DNA of 64,000 nucleotides from an uncultured Rikenellaceae bacterium (GCA_946486375.1 CAMLTW010000001.1:310001-374000); one strand, 5' to 3'. Shown: positions 44,701 to 53,666, numbered from the stretch's first letter. Notes: a model not told the origin generated them from the letters alone. Numbers and translations: made by a program.

Positions 44701-45045
44701 GGCGACCCGGTTCTGGGTGAAGATGGTGTTCATATCGGGATTCGTTCCCACGGCGAAGGTGACCTGCAGCACCATGGAACCGTCGCTGGAACTGGTCGAT
44801 TCCATGTAGATCATGTCGCTGACCCCGTTCACGCTTTCCTCGATCGGCGTGGCTACCGATTCTTCCACCGTCAGGGCGTCGGCTCCCTGGTACATGGCCG
44901 AAACCTGCACCATCGGGGGGGTGATATCTGGATATTGTTCGATGGGCAGACTTTTGATGGAGATCGCACCGAGAATGACGATGACGATGGCGATCACCAT
45001 GGCGAAAATCGGTCTGCGGACAAAGATGTTTCCTCCGTTGGTCAT
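41779..45045 (-). CDS. RND multidrug efflux transporter (HAE1 type)
   Basis: A 1088-residue AcrB/MexB-type inner-membrane pump. Twelve transmembrane helices with the HAE1 signature: IFVRRPIFAMVIAIVIVILG, QYPDITPPMVQVSA, the DDAIVVVEAV proton-relay segment and the second-half GLAAKNAILIIEYAKD. Such pumps export drugs, bile salts or dyes using the proton gradient. The C-terminal 45 residues form a Pro/Ala/Thr-rich low-complexity tail. The operon order is adaptor, pump, outer-membrane factor, with 5-9 bases between genes. No local TetR or MarR regulator is present. Confidence 0.95.
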   Translation of the reverse strand: MTNGGNIFVRRPIFAMVIAIVIVILGAISIKSLPIEQYPDITPPMVQVSAMYQGADALTVEESVATPIEESVNGVSDMIYMESTSSSDGSMVLQVTFAVGTNPDMNTIFTQNRVATATPELPAIVRTQGVTTSKTQGSFVQVIALYSDNAQFDENFISNYAMINIQDRLARINGVGQVQVLGSGAYSMRIWIKPDQLDYLGITVSQIADAINAQSQVVPGGSLGGEPAPPGTQFTYTVRMPAQYNTAEQFGEIILRTNADGSLVKLKDVADIQLGAQTYDVNSLYQGRPGAVIAIYQAPGSNAVEVGSGVKAAMAELAQDFPDGMHYDLIVDSTRTIVSGVKEIIWTLIFALVLVIVVIYLFVQDWRATLVPVIAIPVSLIGAFMLFPLLNFSVNVFSLLGLVLAIGLVVDDAIVVVEAVQVNIEKGLSPRQATQLAMKSVSSPIIATTTVLMAVFLPVGLMPGAAGKLYQQFAITIALSVLISGINALSLSPALCSVLLKKRDPNKRKNRKGFFAWFNRSFNRTVNGYLKYDRIIVRHAWRSLIFVALLTGATLFFVKAVPTGFLPNEDQGYILTNIELPPAASLERTIGVVEQIYDIIIRNDNIEAVAGAAGFSILSGTQSPNAGIMFIKLKDYKQRKETAQQITDQLNGLLYEAVNGAQVYTFGPPSIPGLGPGSGFTIMIQDKGGNTPQYLADYVDKFIEAAKKRPEIATISTMYQAYVPQRAILIDNEKVLQAGVPLEELHAVLSTYLGGSYVNNFNRFGKLYQTYIQAESEYRQNVQDLSQFFVTSRTTGRSIPLSAFITVRDTVGAQFVNRFNLYRAASVTGLPTTGYSVSQSMDALAEVADEVLPSDMGYAWSNMSYQEANTKGEGTVFIYALIFVFLILAALYESWSLPLSILLGVPFAVFGAMLFIYVGYHFDPKYIDNIFLQVSLIMLIGLAAKNAILIIEYAKDQYDKGMSLTDAALEGVRLRIRPVVMTALAFIFGIMPLIFATGSNAVARNVMGLALCGGMFVATIIGLFVYPALFVVIGKWGHYDKKRERRKQEEAETGAAVPVPGVPVPTTAPAAAQLTSGDETGGNLPTKA

Positions 45046-45054
45046 AAGGCTTTG

Positions 45055-46347
45055 CTATTTATGGGAGTTGGCGGGTGCGGGAGTGCGGACGGCCTGCGGA
45101 TCTTCCGACCGGAAGGAGCGGGCGGGTTGCGACGGATAGGACGCAGCGTCGCGGGCGTTTGCGGGAGGCGGAGCGGAATACCGCATGCCGTCCCGTTCCG
45201 TGTAGCGTTGTTCCGTTCGGCTGTTTTGCGGGAAGGCCGCAACCGCCGTCATAACGGGGGTGATTTCCATGCCCGCCCGGACTTTATGAAATCCTTCTAG
45301 CACGACCCGGTCGCCGGGAGCGATGCCCGAAGTGATGACCCACAGTTCGCCGTAAGTGGGGCCTACCTCCACGACTTTCTGGGAAAGTTTGTTGTCGCTG
45401 CCCACCACATAGACGGTATACAGGTTCTGCAATTCGGAAACGCTTTTCTGGGGTACCAGCAGGGCGCCCCGTAACGTACCCATGTTAGCCGTTATTTTGG
45501 CGAACTGACCCGGTCGGAGCACCGAATCGGGATTCTGGAACGACACCTGCACCTCGATGGAACCCGAACTCTGGGTGACGGCCCGTCCGAAGAAATCGAA
45601 CCGTCCCCGGTAGGGGTAAGGCATTCCGTTGGGCAGCGTGAGCACGATGTCGGTCAGGGGCGGGTTTTCCCCCCGGCTCAGGATGGAAAGGTAATCGTTG
45701 TAAGGCATGTAGAACCGCACCAGTACGGAGTCGATCTGCGATACCGTATTGAGCACCGGAATTTCGGACTGAAGTCCTACGAAATCCCCGATCCGGGCGT
45801 TCGTGGGGCCGATCACGCCGTCGACGGGTGAATAGATGCGCGTGTAGCCGAGCTGGATGTTGGCATAGCGGAGCGAAGCCTCCGCCGACCGGACGCTGGC
45901 CCGGGCCGAACCGAGCTGGGCCACGGCCGCATCCAGTTCGCTCTGGCTGACGGCATCCATTTCCGCCAGCGGCTTGATCCGGTCGTAATTGGCCTGCGCC
46001 TGTGTCAAGGCGGTGCGGGCATTTACCAGCGCCGCGTTGGCCTCGGCCGATTGAGCGGAAAGGGAGGACGGTTCCACGGTGTACAGCAACTGTCCTTTTT
46101 TTACGGGGCCTCCTTCCCGGAAGTGGATGCCGGTCAGAAAACCGCTGACGCGGGACTGGATGGTGATATCGGCACTTCCGTAGGTTTGTCCCACGAAGGT
46201 CATCTGCAGGGGTATGTCTTCCTGAATCACTTCCACCACGGGAACCGAAGGAGGTTCCTGCGAAACGGGTTTGGTGTCTTTCCTTTTGCAGGCGGAGACC
46301 AGGCAGAGCGAAGCGAGCAGGCAGAGTGCCGTATGTTTGTTGTGCAT
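45055..46347 (-). CDS. RND efflux periplasmic adaptor (AcrA/MexA-type)
   Basis: A 430-residue membrane-fusion lipoprotein: signal peptide and lipobox LVSAC, lipoyl-like half (VEVIQEDIPLQMTFVGQTYGSADITIQSRVSGFL), alpha-hairpin (ALVNARTALTQAQANYDRIKPL), second lipoyl half (RIYSPVDGVIGPTNARIGDFV) and beta-barrel domains. It joins the RND pump to TolC. The last ~60 residues are a Pro/Ala/Ser/Arg-rich tail beyond the usual end of AcrA. The ATG at 46347 is taken over an upstream in-frame Met nine bases before. First gene of the operon, divergent from bioB. Confidence 0.93.
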   Translation of the reverse strand: MHNKHTALCLLASLCLVSACKRKDTKPVSQEPPSVPVVEVIQEDIPLQMTFVGQTYGSADITIQSRVSGFLTGIHFREGGPVKKGQLLYTVEPSSLSAQSAEANAALVNARTALTQAQANYDRIKPLAEMDAVSQSELDAAVAQLGSARASVRSAEASLRYANIQLGYTRIYSPVDGVIGPTNARIGDFVGLQSEIPVLNTVSQIDSVLVRFYMPYNDYLSILSRGENPPLTDIVLTLPNGMPYPYRGRFDFFGRAVTQSSGSIEVQVSFQNPDSVLRPGQFAKITANMGTLRGALLVPQKSVSELQNLYTVYVVGSDNKLSQKVVEVGPTYGELWVITSGIAPGDRVVLEGFHKVRAGMEITPVMTAVAAFPQNSRTEQRYTERDGMRYSAPPPANARDAASYPSQPARSFRSEDPQAVRTPAPANSHK

Positions 46348-46601
46348 GACTCGGTACATTTGGTGAACGAGATTGTTTTCGGCAAGCGTCGTCGCAAAAA
46401 ACATACCATCCGTCGAAGGCCGGACGGAACAGTCTTCGGACTTTTTTGCAATCGGAAGGGAAAACCCTTTTCCCCGGCCATCACTCCGCTATCAGCCGAC
46501 AAGGGACAAAAACGGTTCGAGGAGTGTCTTTTTGCAGGGAATCCGTTTTTCCGGATTCCATTCGATGACGTTTTCCGAGCGTCGGGGACGGGAGGCGCCC
46601 G

Positions 46602-46632
46602 TTTCTTTTCTCCGGGATTAATCCTACCTTTG
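46602..46632 (+). promoter_or_regulatory. Promoter of bioB-bioA
   Basis: TTTC (46602-46605), a 19-base spacer, TACCTTTG (46625-46632, exact TAnnTTTG). Start near 46637. The 361-base gap 46348-46708 separates divergent units. I see no classical BirA operator. Confidence 0.6.
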
Positions 46633-46708
46633 TCCGGCATAAAAGGGACTTTCCGAATCCCGTCCGGGAGCGGAAAGGGACGGAGAAGTCCGGATAAGGG
46701 AGGAAATT

Positions 46709-47668
46709 ATGTGCGAGATTTCAGCGTTGGAACGCCGGGTGTCGGGCGGAGAACATCTGACGGAAAGGGAGGCCCTGCGACTGGCCGAAACGGAAAACAA
46801 AGCGGAGTTGTATGCCGCGGCCGGACGGATCCGGGATCGGTTCCACGGCAGGAAGTTCGACCTGTGTTCCATCGTCAACGCCCGTTCGGGGCGGTGTTCC
46901 GAAAACTGCAAATGGTGTGCGCAGTCCGCTCACTACCATACCCGGATCGAAACGTATGATCTGGTGAAACCGGAAACGGCCGTTGCCGCAGCGCTCCGGA
47001 ACGAAGCGGCCGGTGTGCGTAAATTTTCACTGGTCACCAGCGGACGAACGATTTCATGGCCGCATCTCGAACAGCTTTGCGGAATATACGATACCCTGCG
47101 CCGGGACAGTTCGCTGGAACTTTGCGCTTCGATGGGGCTGCTGGATCGGCCTCGATTGCAGCGGCTTTACGATGCCGGCGTACGGAATTACCACTGCAAC
47201 CTCGAAACGGCACCGTCCTATTTTCCGGAGCTTTGTACCACGCATACCGCGGCGGAAAAAATCGAAACCCTGAAAAATGCGCGGGAGATCGGCTTTCGCC
47301 TGTGCTGCGGGGGAATCATCGGCATGGGCGAAAGCATGGCTCAACGGGTGGAAATGGCCCTGACCCTGCGGGATTTGGAAGTAGAATCCATCCCACTGAA
47401 CCTGCTGAACCCGATTCCCGGTACGCCGTTGGCCGGAACTCCGCGACTGACGGACGAAGAGATCCTGACGACGGTAGCCGTTTTCCGTTTTACCAATCCG
47501 AAGGCCTGGATCCGGTTCGCCGGCGGACGGACACTGATGTTGCGAATCGAGGATGCGGCCATGCGGGCCGGCGTGAACGGAGCGATCGTGGGAGATTTGC
47601 TGACTACTGTCGGGGTGGGGATGGAAGAAGACATCGCCCACATCCGCTCGCTCGGATTCGATTGTTAA
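46709..47668 (+). CDS. bioB: Biotin synthase
   Basis: A 319-residue radical-SAM enzyme that inserts sulphur into dethiobiotin. The CxxxCxxC cluster motif is at Cys63, Cys67, Cys70 (RCSENCKWCAQS), followed by the SLVTSGR, ELCASMG, NYHCNLET and GIIGMGES stretches, with IPLNLLNPIPGTPL and RFAGGR near the C-terminus, which bear the [2Fe-2S] ligands and Arg. Its length matches the family. It is followed by bioA on the same strand with a 100-base gap; bioF and bioD are not nearby. Confidence 0.95.
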   Translation: MCEISALERRVSGGEHLTEREALRLAETENKAELYAAAGRIRDRFHGRKFDLCSIVNARSGRCSENCKWCAQSAHYHTRIETYDLVKPETAVAAALRNEAAGVRKFSLVTSGRTISWPHLEQLCGIYDTLRRDSSLELCASMGLLDRPRLQRLYDAGVRNYHCNLETAPSYFPELCTTHTAAEKIETLKNAREIGFRLCCGGIIGMGESMAQRVEMALTLRDLEVESIPLNLLNPIPGTPLAGTPRLTDEEILTTVAVFRFTNPKAWIRFAGGRTLMLRIEDAAMRAGVNGAIVGDLLTTVGVGMEEDIAHIRSLGFDC

Positions 47669-47768
47669 ACGATCCGGGCGGCTGGTTTCGATTTATCGCC
47701 TGGAAACGCCGTCTCCGGCGAATCCGTAGTCGAAGCGGCTGCGAAGGGGACGGCAGAACAGCATAACT

Positions 47769-49064
47769 ATGAAAAAATATTCGGAAGAAACGGAAAAGAC
47801 GCTCGCCTTCGATCGGGAGCATCTGTGGCATCCCTATACGTCGGCCATCGACCCGCTGCCGGTTTATCCCGCGCGTCGTGCGGAAGGGGTGTACATCGAG
47901 CTGGAAGACGGGACGCGGCTGGTGGACGGCATGTCGTCGTGGTGGGCGTGCATCCACGGGTATAACCATCCCGTGCTGAACGGGGCGGCGGAAAAACAGC
48001 TGCGTGAAATGTCGCACGTGATGTTCGGAGGACTGACTCATCGCCCGGCGGTGGAACTGGGACGCCGTTTGCTCAGCGTCCTGCCGGAGAAGCTCACCCG
48101 GATTTTCTATTGCGATTCGGGTTCCGTTTCCGTGGAAGTGGCTCTGAAAATGGCGGTGCAATATCAGCGTGCGAAAGGCTTTTCCCATAAAACCCGATTC
48201 GCCACCATCCGGAGCGGTTATCATGGAGACACCTGGAAGGCGATGTCCGTCTGCGATCCGGTAACCGGGATGCACGGGCTGTTCGGTTCCGCCCTGACGC
48301 CGCAGTTCTTCGCCGAATCCCCCCGTTCGCGGTTCGGGGAAGAATGGAGGCCGGAGGACGTGGATTCCATGAAACATATCCTGGAAGAACATGCGGAAGA
48401 AATCGCCGGGGTCATTCTGGAGCCGGTCGTGCAGGGGGCGGGCGGAATGCGGTTTTATCATCCGCAATACTTGAGGGAGTTATCCGCATTATGCCGGAAG
48501 CACGGGGTGGTGTTGATTTTCGACGAGATCGCTACCGGATTCGGCCGGACGGGGGAATGGTTCGCCTGCCGCCATGCCGGGGTAACGCCCGACATCATGA
48601 CCATCGGAAAGGCGCTCACGGGCGGTTACATGACTTTTGCCGCCACGGTCGCTACGGAAGAAGTGGCCCGTGTCATTTCCCAAGGGGAGGCGGGCGTATT
48701 CATGCACGGCCCTACCTTCATGGGAAACCCACTGGCCTGTGCTGTGGGAATCGCTTCCTTCGACCTGCTGCGGGAAAGCGGTTGGCAGACCCGTGTGAAA
48801 GGGATCGAAACGCAGTTGAAAGCTGAGTTGGAAGAAGCGCGGCATTTTTCGCAGGTGAGCGACGTACGGGTGCTGGGAGCCATCGGGGTGATCGAACTAC
48901 ACTGTCCGGCGGATGTGGGCCGGATGCAGGCGCAGTTCGTAAAACGGGGAATCTGGGTGCGTCCGTTCGGACGGAACGTTTATGTCATGCCGCCTTATAT
49001 CATTCCTTCTGAAGAACTTTCCCTGCTGACCGAAGGGATGAAGGAGGTCGTTCGCCTGCAGTGA
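47769..49064 (+). CDS. bioA: Adenosylmethionine-8-amino-7-oxononanoate transaminase
   Basis: A 431-residue PLP enzyme that makes 7,8-diaminopelargonic acid in biotin synthesis, using SAM as amino donor. Seen: the substrate region [48 protein letters not shown], and the Schiff-base Lys281 in [11 protein letters not shown], then [14 protein letters not shown]. Class III aminotransferase fold; the length is normal. Probably co-transcribed with bioB. A hairpin follows 70 bases downstream. Confidence 0.95.
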   Translation: MKKYSEETEKTLAFDREHLWHPYTSAIDPLPVYPARRAEGVYIELEDGTRLVDGMSSWWACIHGYNHPVLNGAAEKQLREMSHVMFGGLTHRPAVELGRRLLSVLPEKLTRIFYCDSGSVSVEVALKMAVQYQRAKGFSHKTRFATIRSGYHGDTWKAMSVCDPVTGMHGLFGSALTPQFFAESPRSRFGEEWRPEDVDSMKHILEEHAEEIAGVILEPVVQGAGGMRFYHPQYLRELSALCRKHGVVLIFDEIATGFGRTGEWFACRHAGVTPDIMTIGKALTGGYMTFAATVATEEVARVISQGEAGVFMHGPTFMGNPLACAVGIASFDLLRESGWQTRVKGIETQLKAELEEARHFSQVSDVRVLGAIGVIELHCPADVGRMQAQFVKRGIWVRPFGRNVYVMPPYIIPSEELSLLTEGMKEVVRLQ

Positions 49065-49131
49065 GGAACGGGAAACGACATCCGTTTTTGCAGAGACGTA
49101 TTTTTCCAAGCCGGGGAAAAAGAAAAAGCCG

Positions 49132-49162
49132 AAATTCCCGTTCTGATAAGGGCGGGATTTTT
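49132..49162 (+). terminator. Terminator after bioA
   Basis: AAATTCCCG (49132-49140) pairs, with one bulge, to CGGGATTT (49153-49160), followed by TTG. Confidence 0.5.
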
Positions 49163-49221
49163 GTGCGTTCGATCGGAACGAAATAGAGGGAAAATCATTA
49201 GGAAAAGAACATTAGGAAACG

Positions 49222-49229
49222 TATATTTG
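49222..49229 (+). promoter_or_regulatory. -7 element of NfeD-SPFH operon
   Basis: TATATTTG is exact. The start predicted near 49234 is only a few bases before the first ATG at 49238, so translation may begin at 49250 or 49253 instead. Confidence 0.5.
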
Positions 49230-49237
49230 AAAGAAAT

Positions 49238-49699
49238 ATGGCATTGGGTATGATGGAAATCGAATGGTGGCAGGTGTGGCTGATCGTCGCTATCCTGCTG
49301 TTTATCGTGGAAATTTTTACATCGGGTTTTTTTGCGGCCTGCGTGGCCATCGGAGCCGTGCTGGCGGCCGTGGCTGCGGCTTGCGGTCTGGGGCCGGCGG
49401 GCCAGTTGATTTTTCTGGCGGTCGGGATTCTGGGAAGTTTCTTTTTGGTGCGGCCCTTCGTGCTGAAATACCTCCATCGGAAGGAGAGGCAGGTGCTGAC
49501 CAATGTGGATGCTTTGGTCGGTCAGGTGGCGCGTGTGACGGTGAAAGTGGATAATGCGTCGGGACAGGGACGCGTTTTCGTGAACGGAGACGATTGGCGC
49601 GCCGTTTCTGCGGACGGCAGCGTGTTCGGGGAAGGAGAACGGGTGCGGGTGCTGAAGGTGGACAGTACGATCTTGACCGTAGAAAAAGCGGAGGCATGA
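49238..49699 (+). CDS. NfeD-like membrane protein
   Basis: Up to 153 residues: about three transmembrane helices (WWQVWLIVAILLFIVEIFTSGF onward to ~82) and a C-terminal OB-fold NfeD domain (VGQVARVTVKVDNASGQGRVFVNGDDWRAVS). Short NfeD proteins associate with SPFH proteins in membrane microdomains, and an SPFH gene follows. The start is 49238 by length or 49250/49253 by the promoter position. Its stop overlaps the ATG of a tiny membrane protein gene (ATGA). Confidence 0.87.
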   Translation: MALGMMEIEWWQVWLIVAILLFIVEIFTSGFFAACVAIGAVLAAVAAACGLGPAGQLIFLAVGILGSFFLVRPFVLKYLHRKERQVLTNVDALVGQVARVTVKVDNASGQGRVFVNGDDWRAVSADGSVFGEGERVRVLKVDSTILTVEKAEA

Positions 49700-49857
49700 G
49701 CGCTGTGCTGATTTTCTGTGCGGCGGCTTTGGCAGGGTTTTGCCTGCTGGCCGTCGTGGCGGCGGCTGTCCTGTCCGTACGCCGTTCGATACGCCGGGGA
49801 TTGAAAAGGGCGGATCGGCAAGACGGTAAGGGGATGCAACAATGGTTAAGGGAATGA
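49696..49857 (+). CDS. Tiny single-pass membrane protein, 53 aa
   Basis: The ATG at 49696 overlaps the NfeD stop as ATGA, a classic coupling arrangement. The product has one clear transmembrane helix (SAVLIFCAAALAGFCLLAVV, residues ~2-24) and a basic tail (RRSIRRGLKRADRQ). It lies between NfeD and SPFH genes with a short gap to the latter. No family is recognised. The coupling and context make it a likely real small subunit or modulator of the NfeD-SPFH pair; function is inferred only from position. Confidence 0.6.
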   Translation: MSAVLIFCAAALAGFCLLAVVAAAVLSVRRSIRRGLKRADRQDGKGMQQWLRE

Positions 49858-49912
49858 AAGCGGCCGGGATTTCGGTACGGCGGAAGCGATACTTTTTTAA
49901 ATTCAAATTCAT

Positions 49913-50911
49913 ATGGAAACGGGAACATTGATTATTTTCGGACTGATCGCGCTGTTCGCGATTATTTTTGCGGCGGCAGGGATCAAAATCGTCCAGCAGT
50001 CGGAGACCATCGTGGTCGAAAGGCTGGGAAAATACAACCGGACGCTGACTTCCGGGATCAACATCATCTGGCCGATCGTCGACCGTCCGCGTCCGATCAT
50101 GTGGCGCTATACGCGGGAAGACTACGAAGGGCGGACGCTGGTCAACAAACGGCTGGTGAGCCGGATCGACCTCAGGGAATCGGTGTATGATTTTCCGAAA
50201 CAGAACGTGATTACGAGGGACAATGTGGTGACGGAGATCAACGCGATCCTCTATTTTCAGATTACCGATCCGATCAAGGCGGTATACGAGATTTCGAACC
50301 TGCCCGACGCCATCGAGAAGCTGACCCAGACCACCCTCCGGAACGTGATCGGGGAAATGGATCTGGATGAAACCCTCACTTCGCGGGATACGATCAATTC
50401 CAAGCTGCGGGCGGTGCTGGACGATGCGACCAACAAATGGGGCGTCAAGGTCAACCGGGTGGAACTGCAGGACATCAATCCGCCGCGCGACATTCGGGAT
50501 GCGATGGAAAAACAGATGCGGGCCGAACGCGACAAACGGGCCAAGATTCTGGAATCGGAAGGAACGAAGGCTTCCCACGTGCTGGAGTCGGAAGGACGCA
50601 AGATTTCCGAGATCAACCATGCGGAAGGGGAAAAGCAGGCGCACATCCTGCGGGCGGAAGGAGAAGCTCAGGCGCAGGTGCTGAAAGCGCGGGCGGAAGC
50701 CGAAGCCATCCGCCAGGTAACGGAGGCCGTTGCCGCCACGCAGACCGATCCGGCGGCTTATCTGCTGGCGCTGCGATATATCGATAGCCTGAAGGAGATG
50801 GTCAGCGGCAAGGAAAGCAAGACGGTCTTCATGCCTTACGAGGCGACCGGAGTGCTGGGTTCGTTGGGAAGCATCCGGGAGATGTTCAAGGAAGGGCTGC
50901 CGAAGGGGTAG
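49913..50911 (+). CDS. SPFH/band-7 (stomatin-like, QmcA-type) protein
   Basis: A 332-residue paraslipin: N-terminal hydrophobic anchor (IIFGLIALFAIIFAAAGI), the SPFH domain (VVERLGKYNRTLTSGINIIWPIVDRP ... LRNVIGEMDLDETLTSRDTIN), then a long Ala/Glu-rich coiled coil (~215-285) and a Tyr/Met-rich end. SPFH proteins form ring or cage assemblies and organise membrane microdomains, often with NfeD partners, as here. A strong terminator follows. Confidence 0.92.
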   Translation: METGTLIIFGLIALFAIIFAAAGIKIVQQSETIVVERLGKYNRTLTSGINIIWPIVDRPRPIMWRYTREDYEGRTLVNKRLVSRIDLRESVYDFPKQNVITRDNVVTEINAILYFQITDPIKAVYEISNLPDAIEKLTQTTLRNVIGEMDLDETLTSRDTINSKLRAVLDDATNKWGVKVNRVELQDINPPRDIRDAMEKQMRAERDKRAKILESEGTKASHVLESEGRKISEINHAEGEKQAHILRAEGEAQAQVLKARAEAEAIRQVTEAVAATQTDPAAYLLALRYIDSLKEMVSGKESKTVFMPYEATGVLGSLGSIREMFKEGLPKG

Positions 50912-50967
50912 AGATGGAGGCTATAGCCATAGTTCGTCGGATTGTTTTGCCGGGGATGTACCGGTGG

Positions 50968-50997
50968 AAAAAAGAGGCTGAAAACAGCCTCTTTTTT
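50968..50997 (+). terminator. Terminator of NfeD-SPFH operon
   Basis: AAAAAAGAGGCTG-AAAA-CAGCCTCTTTTTT: a 13-bp stem with A and T runs, able to act in both directions. Confidence 0.85.
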
Positions 50998-51694
50998 GTT
51001 GGCCTGTTAAAAGCACATGCGGTTTCGGAGACAGAGAAGGTAGCTTCTGTATTCCGGCTGCTTTTCCTGCTTCCGAAAGAAGCAAAGGAGCGATCTTCTT
51101 CGAACGGGAACGGACCGAGGTTTTGTCTTTCCGTGCCCGACGCTTAGGGCGGTGTTTTATTGTGTCTGAAATGTTAGTTATGCGTCATATTATTCGGGAG
51201 GTATAGTAAGATGTGCCAGGTTTGTTTTTCGACATTTTGAAAGGCGTCCGTTTGTATGGACGGAAAGTATGGCGGGACAGATGCAACCGGCATCGAAACC
51301 GGTCGGTGTCTCGATCCGAAATGACGGGAGCGAACGATGATGTCTCCCCGGAACGTACCCCTCCCGGAAGCGGGCGAATCCGAAGAACATTCTTTCGAAA
51401 AATTATTCCGGTTTTGCATCCGGTTGCGGAATCCGTCCCGTTGCTTTTCTCCCTGTCGCTCGGCGAGGACTTTCCCGGAATCGCTGCTCGATCCGGAAAT
51501 TTCTTTACGACGGAAATTTTCGAGCATTGGCGCTCGGCGAAAGTCTTTCCCGGTAAACGAAAGAAGGCTTCGGAAAAAAGGTCGGAGGATCGGACGATCG
51601 AATATTCGGACTTATGGTTTTTCTGTACCCCGTTTTCTTCTTTTCGCTTTTTCCGGGTCTCTTTCCCGCCTGCAACCGATAGGGCGGAGAAGAC
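50998..51694. other. Gene-free stretch
   Basis: About 700 bases with no credible gene. Several short frames are open on both strands (51213-51728 +, 51174-51527 -) but translate to low-complexity or charge-scrambled sequence. No repeat, tRNA or promoter match stands out. It may be a decayed gene or simple spacer between converging units. Confidence 0.5.
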
Positions 51695-52606
51695 CTATTT
51701 GTTTTTGGATGATAATTTTGGGTTATGAATCCGGGCGAATTCCATGAACTGTTCCGCAGTTTCAGGGACGGTTCCGTGGCGGCTTACGAAGGCGAATTCC
51801 CGTTCGAACGAAAGTTCTTCCGTATCGACGATCCGAAGCCGGTTCGACAGCAATTCGTCCGTAATGGCGATTACCGAGAGGATCGCCAGGCAGTCGCTGT
51901 GCATGATGAATTTTTTAATTCCTTCTGTACTACCGATTTGGGTTACGATATTCAGGTCATTCAACCGGATATTGTATCTTTCCAGCGTTTTTTCGATAAC
52001 CGCCAAAGTTCCGGAACCGTTTTCTCTGAAAATCAACGGTAAATTTTTTATTTCATCAAGTGTTACTTCATCTATGCCGGAATAGACGCCTTTCGTGTTT
52101 CCGACCAATACCAGCTCATCCTTCAGGAAAGGAACATACCGGAGATCCTGACAACGGGAACTGCCTTCGACCAGACCCAGGTCGATTTCGTGGTTGTGAA
52201 GTAAAGCTTCGATTCGGGATGAATTTTCGCTTATGAGTGAGATTTTTATTTTCGGATATGCCAACATGAATTTCGCCAGGATCGGTGGGAGCAGATACTG
52301 GGCGATGGTGGTGCTGGCTCCGATCCGGAGTTCTCCCGTAAAATTTCCGGCCAGTCGGCTCATCTCGAAATCGAGTTTTCGGTATTTTTCCGTAATATCC
52401 TCTGCGTGAGCCACTAATAATTTTCCCGCCTGTGTCAGGGAAATTTTATTTCCGGAACGATTGAATAAAGTTATACCGTATTTATTCTCAAGTTCTTGTA
52501 TGTGTTTACTTATAGCTGGTTGTGAGATAAACAATTCTTTGGAAGCTTTGGTAAAATTCAGGTTGCGGGCCACCGAAAGGAATACTTTAAGTCTGAAATC
52601 GGACAT
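51695..52606 (-). CDS. LysR-family transcriptional regulator
   Basis: A 303-residue LysR regulator. The N-terminal winged HTH (FLSVARNLNFTKASKELFISQPAISKHIQELENKYGITLFNRSGNKISLTQAG, split here only by residue number ~8-62) is followed by a helix linker and a two-lobed effector domain (from ~90: GELRIGASTTIAQYLLPPIL). It resembles CysL/CbbR-type regulators. It is divergently placed from an AEC transporter gene 106 bases away, the classic LysR layout, so it likely controls that gene and itself. Confidence 0.9.
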   Translation of the reverse strand: MSDFRLKVFLSVARNLNFTKASKELFISQPAISKHIQELENKYGITLFNRSGNKISLTQAGKLLVAHAEDITEKYRKLDFEMSRLAGNFTGELRIGASTTIAQYLLPPILAKFMLAYPKIKISLISENSSRIEALLHNHEIDLGLVEGSSRCQDLRYVPFLKDELVLVGNTKGVYSGIDEVTLDEIKNLPLIFRENGSGTLAVIEKTLERYNIRLNDLNIVTQIGSTEGIKKFIMHSDCLAILSVIAITDELLSNRLRIVDTEELSFEREFAFVSRHGTVPETAEQFMEFARIHNPKLSSKNK

Positions 52607-52690
52607 GATGGGTTATAATTTATGGTTATGACAAAAGTAGGTTTTTCGGAAAAGGAAAGCAAGAGGCTATGGTATAATTTTTGACCCATC
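52607..52690. promoter_or_regulatory. LysR/AEC intergenic inverted repeat
   Basis: GATGGGT (52607-52613) and ACCCATC (52684-52690) are exact inverted copies, each next to an AT-rich TATAATTT-type block, close to the two divergent genes. A candidate control region; the two sites are far apart, so looping or chance is possible. Confidence 0.4.
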
Positions 52691-52712
52691 CGGAAATAAA
52701 AGAGGTGTCGAT

Positions 52713-53666
52713 ATGAGTGTGGCGCATACGGTAGTCTGGGCGATGACTCCGGTCATCGTCGTTTTTTTGCTGGGGTTCCTGTCGGCCAAATGGCACGACT
52801 TCGACCGGCGTCAGGCCGAGGCCCTGAACAAGCTGGTGATGAATTATGCGCTTCCGCTCACCCTGTTCATCGGAACGGTGCAGACTCCGCGGGAGGTGAT
52901 TCTGGGGGATACGGCGCTTTTCCTTTCCTTCATCGGCATCTTTTCCGTTTTTTATTTCATCCTCGTTCTGTTTTTCCGGTATGTGTTGAAGCTGAACCTT
53001 GCGCTGTCGGCCATTACGGCCCTGACCGCCACCGTGCCGGGAGTTCCTTTCATCGGGCCGACCGTGTTGCAGTATTTTTTCGGAAGCGACAGCCAGATCG
53101 CCGTTTCCATTTCCAGCATCATTATCAATGTAATCAATGTACCGGCCACGGTGATTCTGATGACCATCGGCACCGACGTGCACGATCCTTCGGAAAAAAG
53201 CGACGAACACCTGCTGATCAAACAGATCGGCCGGGCGGTCAAGGCTCCCGTGGTTTGGCTGCCTGTGCTGGGGCTGGTTCTGGTGCTGGTCGGGATCCGG
53301 GTGCCGGGTTTGGTCGACAATTCCCTGCGGTTGCTGGGCGTCTCCACCGGCGGGGTGTCCCTGTTCGCTTCCGGGATCGTGCTGGCCAGTTATAAATTGA
53401 GCGTCAACCGGTTCGTCGTTTTTACCGTACTGATTAAGAATGTAGTCCAGCCGGCCATCCTGTGGGGAATTCTGCTTTGGCTGGGTGTGAAGGGTACGAT
53501 CCTGAATCAGGCGGTCGTTACCACGGCCATTCCGAGCGTCAGCCTGGCTGTCATGCTGGCCATGCAGTTCGGGATGGAACAAAGCGATACCGCATCCGCC
53601 GCTTTTTTCAGCACCATCCTTTCCATATTGACGATGGGAGTGTTCGTGGCGTTGTTGGGGATGTGA
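52713..53666 (+). CDS. AEC-family transporter
   Basis: A 317-residue auxin-efflux-carrier-type membrane protein with about ten helices in two inverted five-helix halves, starting TPVIVVFLLGFLSAKW and containing LNKLVMNYALPLTLF and the second-half LGVSTGGVSLFASGIVLA. Bacterial AEC members move malate, malonate or similar carboxylates; the substrate is unknown here. It is divergent from a LysR regulator, which often responds to the transported acid. Confidence 0.88.
   Translation: MSVAHTVVWAMTPVIVVFLLGFLSAKWHDFDRRQAEALNKLVMNYALPLTLFIGTVQTPREVILGDTALFLSFIGIFSVFYFILVLFFRYVLKLNLALSAITALTATVPGVPFIGPTVLQYFFGSDSQIAVSISSIIINVINVPATVILMTIGTDVHDPSEKSDEHLLIKQIGRAVKAPVVWLPVLGLVLVLVGIRVPGLVDNSLRLLGVSTGGVSLFASGIVLASYKLSVNRFVVFTVLIKNVVQPAILWGILLWLGVKGTILNQAVVTTAIPSVSLAVMLAMQFGMEQSDTASAAFFSTILSILTMGVFVALLGM

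Noticed and set aside
50914-51147. Small ORF after the SPFH gene
   Set aside because: It reads through the operon terminator hairpin, so it is unlikely to be translated.
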